From positions 155,378 to 219,377 of the forward strand of contig CAZSLO010000012.1 of NCBI GenBank assembly GCA_964608025.1: a DNA stretch of 64,000 bases. Reading direction: 5' to 3'. A program made the translations under genes and the position numbers. This DNA is from CAZSLO01 sp964608025 (GTDB lineage Bacteria > Chloroflexota > Dehalococcoidia > Lucifugimonadales > CAJWER01). The notes beneath the pieces are model-generated. The model worked only from the letters and a program-made list of their open reading frames with translations. It was not told where the DNA came from and did not search any database. Below are positions 43,163 through 51,737 of this stretch, one piece after another (position 1 is the stretch's first letter; every line of letters begins with the position of its first letter).

Positions 43163-44362
43163 ATGCTTGATCTACCGGGATGGATCCTGATTGTACCCAT
43201 ACTTGCATTATTGATATTTGTTCACGAACTGGGACATTTTGTATCTGCCAAGATGTTTGGGATCAAGGTAACCGAGTTCGGGTTTGGATTTCCTCCTCGC
43301 ATATTAGGAATACCATACAGAGGGACTGTTTACTCTATAAACCTGATACCGCTTGGCGGATTCGTTCGGATGGTTGGTGAAGAGGATCCATCTGACCCGG
43401 AAAGTTTCGCCCGGAAAAGTGTCCCAAAAAGACTCTTTGTTCTTGCCGCTGGTTCTCTAATGAATTTTGTTTTGCCTGTAGTCATTTTTACGATTTTATT
43501 AATGATCCCGCATGAGACCCTTGTAGGCGGCTCAGTGGTGGTTTCAGCGGTAGCTCCCGGATCCCCGGCCAAAGATGCCGAATTGCGTGCAGGAGACGTT
43601 ATATTAGCGGTTGATGGAGAGCCTGTAATATCCCCCGGAGAACTTGTGGATATCGTCCGTGGCAAAAAGGATCAACCCATAGAGATTAGCTTAAGACGAT
43701 CAAATAGAGTAATGGGACTGTCCCAGTCCCCAGAACTTACGGCATTCGATATCGCAGTGGTTGTTCCACGGAGTTACCCTCCTAAACTGAAAGTAGTAGA
43801 GAAAGTAACAGATTCAGATATTGAGGTCGGACTTTTGGATGCCAGGCAATATAATCCGAATTTGAAAATCGGAGATACTCTTACTCAAGGTGCAATCGGT
43901 GTAATGATTGGATTAGTGAATCCGAAATTCACTAAGGCTAGTCAGCCTATCTGGACAGCCGTACCTAGCGCGATTAAACAGATCTGGTCGATCATAAGTA
44001 TGACTTGGAATGGAATCAAAGAAGGCGTATCGACTCGTTCCAATCCTGGCATATCTGGCCCGGTAGGGATTGCTCATGCTACAGGGGAGGTGGTTGAGCA
44101 ATTGGGGGTATCTTGGATTTTACAGATAGCTGCGGTTTTGAGTGTTAGCCTAGGTGTGGTAAATATGCTTCCAATACCTGCTCTTGATGGTGGCCGTTTT
44201 ATGTTTGTGGTTGTTGAATGGATAAGGCGGGGCAAAAAGATATCTCCGAAGCGAGAGGGACTTGTTCATCTGGTAGGCTTTGTAGTGCTGATCGGATTAA
44301 TACTAGTCATAACTTATTTTGATGTGGTAAAGATCATGAACGGTGAAAGTTTTATTAGATAG
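43163..44362 (+). CDS. rseP: RIP site-2 metalloprotease RseP
   Basis: The 399-aa protein has the zinc motif FVHELGHFVSAKMFG (HExxH near 20-24) in the first membrane helix, GFGFPPR, one PDZ domain (about 120-180: VSAVAPGSPAKDAELRAGD), and the C-terminal NMLPIPALDGGRFMF with the LDG motif. It performs intramembrane cleavage of regulators or signal peptides. ATG start three bases after dxr. Confidence 0.94.
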   Translation: MLDLPGWILIVPILALLIFVHELGHFVSAKMFGIKVTEFGFGFPPRILGIPYRGTVYSINLIPLGGFVRMVGEEDPSDPESFARKSVPKRLFVLAAGSLMNFVLPVVIFTILLMIPHETLVGGSVVVSAVAPGSPAKDAELRAGDVILAVDGEPVISPGELVDIVRGKKDQPIEISLRRSNRVMGLSQSPELTAFDIAVVVPRSYPPKLKVVEKVTDSDIEVGLLDARQYNPNLKIGDTLTQGAIGVMIGLVNPKFTKASQPIWTAVPSAIKQIWSIISMTWNGIKEGVSTRSNPGISGPVGIAHATGEVVEQLGVSWILQIAAVLSVSLGVVNMLPIPALDGGRFMFVVVEWIRRGKKISPKREGLVHLVGFVVLIGLILVITYFDVVKIMNGESFIR

Positions 44363-44535
44363 GTATTAGGCCGATATAATCGCAACGGGGTTTTTATCCC
44401 GAATGTGTCAAGGTGAAATGCCATGTATTCCAATCTTCTTGAATATCGATGGACGACTCTGGTTGATTTCGGTATTTAGAGACCGGCAATGCCTGTGTTA
44501 TCGTTTGGATAGCAATATTCTGAGGAGAATTTGAT

Positions 44536-45687
44536 TTGAAGAAACGACGTGTCTCCAAGCAGATAGAAATTGGTGGCGTGAAGATTGGTGGTGATGCCCC
44601 TGTTTCTGTCCAGTCTATGACTAAAACCGACACCCGAGATATCAGGGCAACTGTACGCCAAATTCATGAGATGGAAGAGGCTGGTTGTGAGATTGTGCGG
44701 TGTGCTGTACCGGACATGGAGGCGGCAAAGGCACTTGGTGATATCAAGCGCCAAATTAGTATTCCCCTGGTAGCTGATATACATTTCCACTTCCAATTGG
44801 CAATACAGGCCTTGGAAAGCGGGGTAGACTGCTTAAGATTGAATCCTGGGAACATTCGTAACAAGGGTAAGGTAGAAACTATAGTTCGCGAAGCAAAGTC
44901 AAGACATGTCCCTATAAGAATAGGTGTCAATTTTGGCAGCCTTCCCCCGGTAGGAGCTATTGGTATGACTGGCGGCATGTCTCGCCATCGAGATGGTGTT
45001 AACGAACTACCTAAAATAGGAGAATCTGAACCTGGCCAGTACACAGTTGTAGATCATATGGTTGAAACCGGGTTGTGGGAAATAGGGATACTTGAAGACC
45101 TAGATTTTGATTTGATCAAGATATCATTGAAAGCATTCGATATAGATACCACGATAGAAGCATATCGTAGAATGGCTAAGCTAGTACCATATCCTCTTCA
45201 TCTCGGTATAACCGAAGCAGGTACTGCAAAGGCAGGAAGCATCAGGAGTGCCATAGGTCTTGGTACCCTCCTATATGAAGGCATTGGAGACACCATACGT
45301 GTATCACTCAGTGATGACCCGAGTGAAGAAGTGTATACGGGATTGGAGATCTTAAAAGTTCTTGAATTGCGTAAAGAAGGCACTGTCTTGGTCGCATGTC
45401 CGAGTTGTGGTCGGGCCGATGTGGATGTGAGAAACCTTTCCAACACCGTAGATGATTTACTCAAGAAAGTGAAAACCCCTATCAAAGTTGCAGTTATGGG
45501 TTGTGAGGTAAATGGTCCTGGGGAGGCCAAGGATGCCGATGTAGGAATTGCAGCGGGCGCTGGTAGGGCTATCATATTCCGCAAGGGACGGAAAGCTCGT
45601 ATCGTCACAGAGGATGAGATGCTTACTGCCTTGATGGATGAAGTTGAAAAAGTAGAGTCTGAGATATTATCGACCACAAGTACCTAG
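44536..45687 (+). CDS. ispG: 4-hydroxy-3-methylbut-2-enyl diphosphate synthase
   Basis: The 383-aa protein has PVSVQSMTKTDTRD at the N-terminus, CAVPDMEAAKAL, LRLNPGNI near 100, and the [4Fe-4S] cysteines in VACPSCGRADVD and MGCEVNGPGEAKDADVGIA. It converts MEcPP to HMBPP, the penultimate MEP-pathway step. TTG start with AGGAG nine bases upstream. The 173-bp gap after rseP may hold a secondary promoter, but none was clear. Confidence 0.96.
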   Translation: MKKRRVSKQIEIGGVKIGGDAPVSVQSMTKTDTRDIRATVRQIHEMEEAGCEIVRCAVPDMEAAKALGDIKRQISIPLVADIHFHFQLAIQALESGVDCLRLNPGNIRNKGKVETIVREAKSRHVPIRIGVNFGSLPPVGAIGMTGGMSRHRDGVNELPKIGESEPGQYTVVDHMVETGLWEIGILEDLDFDLIKISLKAFDIDTTIEAYRRMAKLVPYPLHLGITEAGTAKAGSIRSAIGLGTLLYEGIGDTIRVSLSDDPSEEVYTGLEILKVLELRKEGTVLVACPSCGRADVDVRNLSNTVDDLLKKVKTPIKVAVMGCEVNGPGEAKDADVGIAAGAGRAIIFRKGRKARIVTEDEMLTALMDEVEKVESEILSTTST

Positions 45688-45898
45688 TATATCTTTCAAT
45701 CCACTGGAATTGGGCAGCATTCTAGCTAATTATGGATCATCCTAGAATTTTGGTATTAAGTTTTTGGGTAAAATCTGTTCGCTCTAGTACAGCTAGGTTC
45801 TAATGTTCGCAATCATAAATCCTACATATTATCCTTGCGAAGTCATGATCAATTGAGCGAAGTAAATTTAATTCCGACAATAGCGAGGCTTTTGAGAT

Positions 45899-47599
45899 TT
45901 GAAAATATCTAACCTTTTTGGCAAGACTCTTAGGGACGATCCACATGATGCTGAGCTAGCGAGCCATAGATTGATGCAAAGAGCTGGCTTTGTATATCAG
46001 GTTTCGGCAGGTGTCTATAGCTATCTTCCCTTGGCATGGCGCTCGCTTCGTAAGATTGAACAGATCATCCGAGAAGAGATGGATGCTGCAGGTGGGCAAG
46101 AGATAAGGATGACAGTGCTCCAGCCCAGGGAACTGTGGCAAGAATCGGGACGAGACGAAGACTATGGACAAGAAATGTTTCGTCTAAAAGACCGACGGGA
46201 TCGTGAACTAGTAATGGCTCCTACACATGAGGAACTCCTAACAACCATGGTCAAGGCGAACGTCAACAGTTATCGAGACTTGCCCCTGATGCTCTATCAG
46301 ATTCAAACAAAGTTTCGAGACGAACCCAGGCCGCGAGGTGGACTTCTCCGAGTACGTGAATTTGATATGAAAGACGCTTACAGTTTTGACTTAGATGAGA
46401 ACGGCTTAGACTCTAGTTATGATTCTATGGTGACAGCCTACAAGAATATTTATGCCCGGTGTGGCTTAGATGCGATCATGGTAGATGCCGATAGCGGTAC
46501 GATTGGCGGACGTGACTCACAGGAGTTCATACTATTGGCTGAGGCCGGGGAAGACACAATTCTGATCTGCGATGAATGTGGTTATGCAGCTAACGCCGAG
46601 AAGGCAAATTTTGTTAAATCACCAATTGATGCTGGCGCAGAGCAATCGATTGAGGAAGTCCACACGCCGGGGGTCCGGACAATTGAGGATCTTGCCCAAT
46701 TTTTAGAAATATCTACCGCAGAGACACTTAAAGCAGTTTTTTATATTGCCAATGAGGTAATTACGGTAGTGACAATACGCGGTGACTTAGAAGTGAATGA
46801 AATCAAGCTTAGAAACGTGCTAGGAGGCGCACCAGACCTGAGACTGGCTTCCCCTGACGAAGTTCGTGAAGCTGGTCTTGTTGCAGGTTCGGCCTCACCG
46901 GTCGGATTGTCTGGTATCAAGATAGTAGCTGATGATTCTGTAAAGCTAGGTTCAAATTTTGTAGTAGGTGCCAATCGTGAAGAATATCACCTTAGAAATG
47001 CTAACTATGGCCGCGATTTTGTAGCAGATATACTGACAGACATTGCCCTCGCTCAAGAAGGTTGCATTTGCGAGAAATGCAACTCTGTCTTGAACGCTGC
47101 AAGGGGTATTGAAGTGGGCCATATTTTTAAGTTGGGTACGAGGTACAGCGAGGTATTAGGAGCGATGTTTCCAGACAAGGATGATGAACAAAAGCCTATT
47201 ATTATGGGATGTTATGGTATTGGTTTGGGACGGTTACTCGCAGCTGCAATCGAGCAAAATCATGGTGAAGATGGCATGTTGCTTCCATCTTCAATAGCGC
47301 CATACCAGGTTCTGTTGAGTGCACTTAATGTCAGAAACGAAGAAGTTTCTGCCGAGGCTGATTCACTTTACCGTGGTCTACAGGATGCTGGATTAGAGGT
47401 TCTTTATGATGATCGAGATGAGTCGGCGGGTGTTAAATTCAAAGATGCAGATTTGCTGGGTTTGCCCATAAGGGTAGTCGTTAGTCCACGGAATTTGCGA
47501 GAAGATGCGGTTGAGATCAAGACAAGGTCTGAGGAAGATCCGAAAATGGTGCCTTGTGCCGAGGCTGTCTCCAGGGTCAAGGAGCTCTTGGCTGGCTGA
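45899..47599 (+). CDS. proS: Prolyl-tRNA synthetase (bacterial type)
   Basis: The 566-aa class II synthetase has GFVYQVSAGVYSYLPLAWR, the motif 1-2 region MTVLQPRELWQESGRD, FRDEPRPRGGLLRVREFDMKDAYSF (read in parts), an inserted editing domain at about 230-390 (VFYIANEVITVVTIRGDLE) and motif 3 YGIGLGRLLAAA. The anticodon-binding domain ends it. TTG start with GAGG upstream; a TTGAGC-17-GACAAT box lies just before, but nearly abuts the ribosome site. It closes the conserved gene series. Confidence 0.95.
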   Translation: MKISNLFGKTLRDDPHDAELASHRLMQRAGFVYQVSAGVYSYLPLAWRSLRKIEQIIREEMDAAGGQEIRMTVLQPRELWQESGRDEDYGQEMFRLKDRRDRELVMAPTHEELLTTMVKANVNSYRDLPLMLYQIQTKFRDEPRPRGGLLRVREFDMKDAYSFDLDENGLDSSYDSMVTAYKNIYARCGLDAIMVDADSGTIGGRDSQEFILLAEAGEDTILICDECGYAANAEKANFVKSPIDAGAEQSIEEVHTPGVRTIEDLAQFLEISTAETLKAVFYIANEVITVVTIRGDLEVNEIKLRNVLGGAPDLRLASPDEVREAGLVAGSASPVGLSGIKIVADDSVKLGSNFVVGANREEYHLRNANYGRDFVADILTDIALAQEGCICEKCNSVLNAARGIEVGHIFKLGTRYSEVLGAMFPDKDDEQKPIIMGCYGIGLGRLLAAAIEQNHGEDGMLLPSSIAPYQVLLSALNVRNEEVSAEADSLYRGLQDAGLEVLYDDRDESAGVKFKDADLLGLPIRVVVSPRNLREDAVEIKTRSEEDPKMVPCAEAVSRVKELLAG

Positions 47600-47935
47600 C
47601 TTTTTCATTCCTGTCCAAGATGATACAGCAAGGATATTGATCCCAACATCGCGCTTGATACGACGGTAGCCCCCCAGTATGAATGGTCCTGTTATGAACA
47701 CGGCATCAACGGCTCCACTGATTCCAGGATAGCTGGTTAGTAAAGTATCCAGTCGTTCTGCGGTCCGAAAGGCAGGTTGGTTTACCAGAGTGTTGATCAC
47801 AATAGTCGCAAATCCTATGTAGACTGAATAGAAGGTAACCGATGGTGCAATCCTTAACTTGTGCTGCTTACGTGAGAAATAAGTCTGTTTTGAATATGAA
47901 CTAGGTTCGGTAGCACTATTGTCTAGGGTATTTCT
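47600..47935 (-). pseudogene. Possible remnant of a small membrane protein gene
   Basis: In the gap between proS and the convergent epimerase gene, the minus strand is open from about 47935 into the end of proS. It reads SRKQHKLRIAPSVTFYSVY, IGFATIVINTLVNQPAFRTA and GAVDAVFITGPFILGGYRR, with two hydrophobic stretches. There is no ATG; the only bacterial start is GTG 47800, inside the apparent protein. The frame then runs on through proS. No family was recognised. It may be a decayed gene or chance. Confidence 0.3.
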
Positions 47936-47977
47936 TTAGTCCTGGGTGGAGTTAATCTTCAACGACTGGTTGCGTGA

Positions 47978-48712
47978 CTAGTGTGGGTTTTTAGTCCAGA
48001 AGGGTGTTAGATAATTGACAGGCTGCCAGCCGAGAACTCGCTTGGTTTTCTCATTAGTGAATCTACCGTGGGGCAGATCTGTGAATACGAAAAAGGATTC
48101 GCATCGGGAGCTGAGGTTATCCAGGTTGATGGTCAAAGCTGGGCGAAAGGCTTCCGCTGCATCCGACCATGTAACTGCATATGGGGTAACGTCTTGCCCA
48201 TATTTAGATGAGTCACTGGCATCAAAGAAATTATAGAAAAGCAAATTCAAAACATAGATATCGTGAGTTTCCGTGAATATCTGGCACATTTCATGACCTA
48301 GAGACTTGGTCAATGCATAAAGGTTTATGCCTGGTTGCGGCGGTATGTCAGGACCGATTTCATAGTCTAGGCGCTCGTAGCTAGGGCCCGCGATAGTGAA
48401 GTGTGGGCCGGTATTAATCACTCTCTGTATGCCATGTTCTACGGCTGCGGCCATCATATTGTAGGCACCGCGAGCGCTAACATCGAATGCCAATTGCCGG
48501 TCATGACGTAGTACTGACAGGTTAATAATCACATCCATGCCGGAGGCTGCTCCTATTACAGCATCGATGTCAGAAACATCTACTTCAATGTATTCATGTA
48601 GGCTATTGCTGACGGGTTTAATATCAGTCAGCCTTAGGGTGTGTTCGTCTTCAAGGGCCTTAACAACATGGGGACCCAGGTATCCGTTTGCTCCCAGAAC
48701 TAGAATATTCAT
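47978..48712 (-). CDS. NAD-dependent epimerase/dehydratase (extended SDR)
   Basis: The 244-aa protein starts NILVLGANGYLGPHVVKAL with an intact GxxGxxG, and shows DVIINLSVL near 62, an active-site YALTK (about 132-136) and the short C-terminal region common to small NAD(P)-epimerases. ATG 48712. It lies three bases downstream of a second, divergent epimerase-like gene, so the two are one transcription unit. Confidence 0.82.
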   Translation of the reverse strand: MNILVLGANGYLGPHVVKALEDEHTLRLTDIKPVSNSLHEYIEVDVSDIDAVIGAASGMDVIINLSVLRHDRQLAFDVSARGAYNMMAAAVEHGIQRVINTGPHFTIAGPSYERLDYEIGPDIPPQPGINLYALTKSLGHEMCQIFTETHDIYVLNLLFYNFFDASDSSKYGQDVTPYAVTWSDAAEAFRPALTINLDNLSSRCESFFVFTDLPHGRFTNEKTKRVLGWQPVNYLTPFWTKNPH

Positions 48713-48715
48713 AAA

Positions 48716-49456
48716 TTACCCCGAAATTCTAGCTGCAGGTTCATATCCGAGGACTTCCTGAGCAGTCTTGTAAATATAGCGGGCATTGGGAACCTCTGAC
48801 TGGATGTGGAATACGCTCCATGACGGACGCCTGACTGGTTGACCTGATGCAGGTTCTTTTTCTCCGTCGATAAAAGCTAGGGTTTTTTGAATCGCTTCAA
48901 TTGCATCATTGGTATAAAGGACTGATGTAGAAGTATTGTCTTCTCCATCTGCGACAATATCTCCGAGACGGAGACTTATAACATCTAAGCCGCCGGCTCT
49001 GCCAAATTCACGGCAGACGTATTCTCCAAGGTGGTAGCAAATTGATCTTGTTTTGGTACCGGGTTTTGGACGCCAGGTTTCTGTTACGGTGAGGTCTTCT
49101 GAATAACCACTCATTATAGACATTGAGCTTAGATATATTATTCGAGGCACACGTGCCTCAGTTGCTGCCCAAAGTAAGTTGTATGTGCACCGCATTGTAC
49201 CGTCCAATTGTTTGGAAACAGTATCGTCTGGATTTGGTTCACCTGAATGGATAATCACGTCCATATTTCGTACTAGTTGTGTAGTTGAACGATCGTGGCC
49301 CAATTCGTTGTGGAAATACTCTAAGCTGGAAGGACCGGTAGTTGTATTAAGACGGTCAGTTAGGGTGACCTTGTGTTGACTGGATAGGGTTGTGGCCACT
49401 GCACAGCTTAAGTATGTAGAACCGTTCGTTACGAGTATTCTCAATGAACTCTCCAA
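48716..49456 (-). CDS. Epimerase-like protein lacking the catalytic Lys and glycine motif
   Basis: The 246-aa protein has the fold and length of its downstream neighbour, but the nucleotide loop is degenerate (ILVTNGSTYLSCAVATTL) and the active-site Tyr-x3-Lys reads YHLGE, so the Lys is lost. DVIIHSGEP and RIIYLSSMSIM occupy the expected positions. It is probably a non-catalytic or altered partner of the epimerase encoded next to it (inference). Confidence 0.7.
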   Translation of the reverse strand: MESSLRILVTNGSTYLSCAVATTLSSQHKVTLTDRLNTTTGPSSLEYFHNELGHDRSTTQLVRNMDVIIHSGEPNPDDTVSKQLDGTMRCTYNLLWAATEARVPRIIYLSSMSIMSGYSEDLTVTETWRPKPGTKTRSICYHLGEYVCREFGRAGGLDVISLRLGDIVADGEDNTSTSVLYTNDAIEAIQKTLAFIDGEKEPASGQPVRRPSWSVFHIQSEVPNARYIYKTAQEVLGYEPAARISG

Positions 49457-49558
49457 TGAAGTTGAAATTAAAGAAGGATAGTCTCACGAGAGTTGGGAAT
49501 CAAGAAGAGATATATACCCTGTTTGCCTGATTGACACTTGTTAATGGCCTGCTGCACA

Positions 49559-49577
49559 CTTGTCTTTGAAAGACAAG
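49559..49577. promoter_or_regulatory. 19-bp palindrome in a divergent promoter region
   Basis: Arms CTTGTCTTT and AAAGACAAG surround a single G. It lies between the divergent epimerase pair and the sucrase/ferredoxin-like gene. A second palindrome follows 18 bp later. Confidence 0.35.
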
Positions 49578-49595
49578 AAAGCCAGATGGGTTCCC

Positions 49596-49611
49596 GGCAA
49601 GATGTCTTGCC
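49596..49611. promoter_or_regulatory. 16-bp inverted repeat in the same divergent region
   Basis: Arms GGCAAGA and TCTTGCC are separated by TG, 45 bp upstream of the sucrase/ferredoxin-like ATG. With the palindrome at 49559 it could form a regulator site pair. Confidence 0.35.
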
Positions 49612-49655
49612 AATTAGAAAACATAAATCTCTAGCACGAGGTGTTACAAGCCAGT

Positions 49656-50639
49656 ATGAGTTCAACTACTTCAAGTCGATCAAGACGCCCTCTTTGTTCC
49701 GCCTTTTCTGTAGAAGCGGGTGAGAATCCTTCTGGATCTGCACCTAGCTGGGAGCAGTGTCTCGTTTTAGAATTTCCAACACCGTGGCGATTTGATGTAC
49801 TAGAGAACCCAAACTTCCCGGCCGATGTAAGGAATGTATTGGACCAGGTTGACAATGCCGGTCGTAATACTAGGCTTCAATGCGTCAACCCGGATCCAGA
49901 ATACTCGGTTGATGGAAAAACACGGGTGATGCTCTTTACCCGGCCGGATGGTCCTTTCACGAGGTTTCGCAGAGAAGAATACGTTGTACCCGCCGAGATG
50001 ATCGGAGATCTAATTGACGCACTTCTTCTTAGTAGGAATGAACTGGGTAACTTCTCTAAATTCACCCAGAAAACCGAAAATATAAGGGATATTTTTGTTT
50101 GTACACATGGTGCACGTGATACTTGTTGCGCCTCGTTTGGTTCACCAATATATCAATCACTACGGGACAAATATGCTTCCAAATTGGGAGGCAGTCTTCG
50201 AGTCTGGCGAATGAGCCATATTGGCGGACATCGTTTGGCTCCTAACCTGATAGATATGCCCGATGGACGCAACTGGGTAAGGATTACTGAGGCACAGTTA
50301 GATCAACTCGTATTTCGAGAAAATACCCCTTCGCCCTTAGCATCAAATTATAGGGGTCTAATAGGACTGGATTCCCCATTCGAGATGATAGCTGAAAGTG
50401 AGGTTTTTATGAGGGAAGGGTGGGGTATGGTTGGCCAGCCAATATCCACTGAAATGTCCTTTACCAGTGCAGATGAAGCTAAGATCCGTTTAACGTCGAC
50501 TAATTTATCTAGCGGGCCTTTGACATATGCAGTCAAGGTTATTAGAAGTGGCAAAGTTGAATATATTAAGTGTCTTGGCGACGGTAGTGTAGAGGAAGAG
50601 GACCAATATATCGCTACTGATATAGCGAAGATAGATTAA
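49656..50639 (+). CDS. Sucrase/ferredoxin-like (Suc_Fer-like) protein
   Basis: The 327-aa protein has the thioredoxin-like [2Fe-2S] segment FVCTHGARDTCCASFG (about 148-163) and SHIGGHRLAPNL near 190, the hallmark of the Suc_Fer-like family (PF06999). The N-terminus carries PLCSAF. Function in bacteria is poorly known; yeast relatives (Apd1) are Fe-S proteins. ATG 49656 is preferred to a GTG at 49641. It ends before a hairpin. Confidence 0.85.
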   Translation: MSSTTSSRSRRPLCSAFSVEAGENPSGSAPSWEQCLVLEFPTPWRFDVLENPNFPADVRNVLDQVDNAGRNTRLQCVNPDPEYSVDGKTRVMLFTRPDGPFTRFRREEYVVPAEMIGDLIDALLLSRNELGNFSKFTQKTENIRDIFVCTHGARDTCCASFGSPIYQSLRDKYASKLGGSLRVWRMSHIGGHRLAPNLIDMPDGRNWVRITEAQLDQLVFRENTPSPLASNYRGLIGLDSPFEMIAESEVFMREGWGMVGQPISTEMSFTSADEAKIRLTSTNLSSGPLTYAVKVIRSGKVEYIKCLGDGSVEEEDQYIATDIAKID

Positions 50640-50706
50640 ATAGATTGCTATCAAGGGCTTGGACTTAAAATCCGCTTCCCCTTATCGGGAGTGAGGCGTA
50701 GAAGTT

Positions 50707-50756
50707 TGTATGGGGGCAGTGGACGAACCTTTACTATTCGCCCCATGCCCCATACA
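50707..50756. terminator. Imperfect hairpin terminator between convergent genes
   Basis: The outer stem TGTATGGGG/CCCCATACA (9 bp) continues inward with mismatches to a CGAA/TTCG pair. On the plus strand TTTT follows directly, fitting termination of the sucrase/ferredoxin-like gene. It may also serve the minus-strand gene ending at 50816. Confidence 0.55.
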
Positions 50757-50815
50757 TTTTAAGATTATCTTTCGGCCTCGGCATTTTGGCTATCTTGGAG
50801 AATACTAAGGATTAT

Positions 50816-51502
50816 TTAATCCTTTTTGTTTAAGAGACCTATTCCCAACCAAGTAAAAGACACTACGACACCTATATATCCTATTGCAACTAACGGACTT
50901 TCATAATCAACCAAGCACATTACCAGGGTATATATTCCAGCTACAAACATTAAACCAGCAAGTGCTGGGCTGAAGTTCTTTTGTTGCCATATTGCGAAAC
51001 CGAATAATGCAAATCCTAAAAACGAAAAAGCAGTCGTTACGGCGCCTATAGCTTGTCCGCCTGCAAACATACTAGAAGCTACAGCCGAATTGACAGCAGC
51101 AGTAGCAGCAGCAACAGCATCCCCTCCAGCAGCAGCAACAGCAGCAACAGCGGCATTATTAGAAGCTTCGGCAAGTGCGAGTGTGAAAGCCACTTCACCT
51201 AACCCGCCAGCTACACCTAGTAGTATCAGAAACCATGCGAAGCCTGCTATATAACTACCAGGCCCACCTTCCATAGACTTCTTTATGTAGCCTAAACCAC
51301 CTACTGCTATCAAAAACAACAAATTAACAAAAGGGAATAAAAATTTTACAGCTGTACTGTTGGCGCCTAATTCAGCAATATATTTTTGAGGGTTGTCCGG
51401 CCCTACTCCACCCAATAATCCAAAGCCCATTATGAACCAAATAACGATAGCTACAACAGGGGATATTGCAAGAGCTAATCCTGTAATCCTATTGGTATCC
51501 AT
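50816..51502 (-). CDS. Polytopic membrane protein of unknown function with alanine-rich segment
   Basis: The 228-aa protein has about five or six hydrophobic helices (ALAISPVVAIVIWFIMGFG near 10-28, FLFPFVNLLFLIAVGGLGYI near 54-73, and others toward the C-terminus). Between the third and fourth helix is an alanine-rich stretch (about 110-150) encoded by GCA/GCT repeats. No family motif is recognised. The ATG has GGAGG five bases upstream, so expression is well supported. It is a single-gene unit. Confidence 0.65.
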   Translation of the reverse strand: MDTNRITGLALAISPVVAIVIWFIMGFGLLGGVGPDNPQKYIAELGANSTAVKFLFPFVNLLFLIAVGGLGYIKKSMEGGPGSYIAGFAWFLILLGVAGGLGEVAFTLALAEASNNAAVAAVAAAGGDAVAAATAAVNSAVASSMFAGGQAIGAVTTAFSFLGFALFGFAIWQQKNFSPALAGLMFVAGIYTLVMCLVDYESPLVAIGYIGVVVSFTWLGIGLLNKKD

Positions 51503-51737
51503 CTAAACCTCCATACTGGTGATGTGCAGCAGTATAAAGCAATTTCCGAACCCTTAACACTTATGAATGTTGGATTGTGAACAAGAATTCAATGTGTTGC
51601 GGATTACTCTGAAATTTAGTTTGATCAACCGCCTCAATTTTTCTATGCCGGCCCATATCTCGTTTCCTAGAGTAGGAGTAGCTTACTCTACGTATTTAGA
51701 TTCAACCATTTTGCCAATTTAGATCAGTGCTCTTGGG

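Noticed and set aside
47393..47800. 135-aa minus-strand frame overlapping the end of proS as a real gene
   Set aside because: Half of it lies antisense to proS, and its only start is an internal GTG; only the part outside proS is kept, as a low-confidence remnant.
51085..51175. Repeat cluster that might be CRISPR-like
   Set aside because: It is a continuous triplet repeat coding for alanine, with no spacers. No CRISPR array is visible anywhere in the window.
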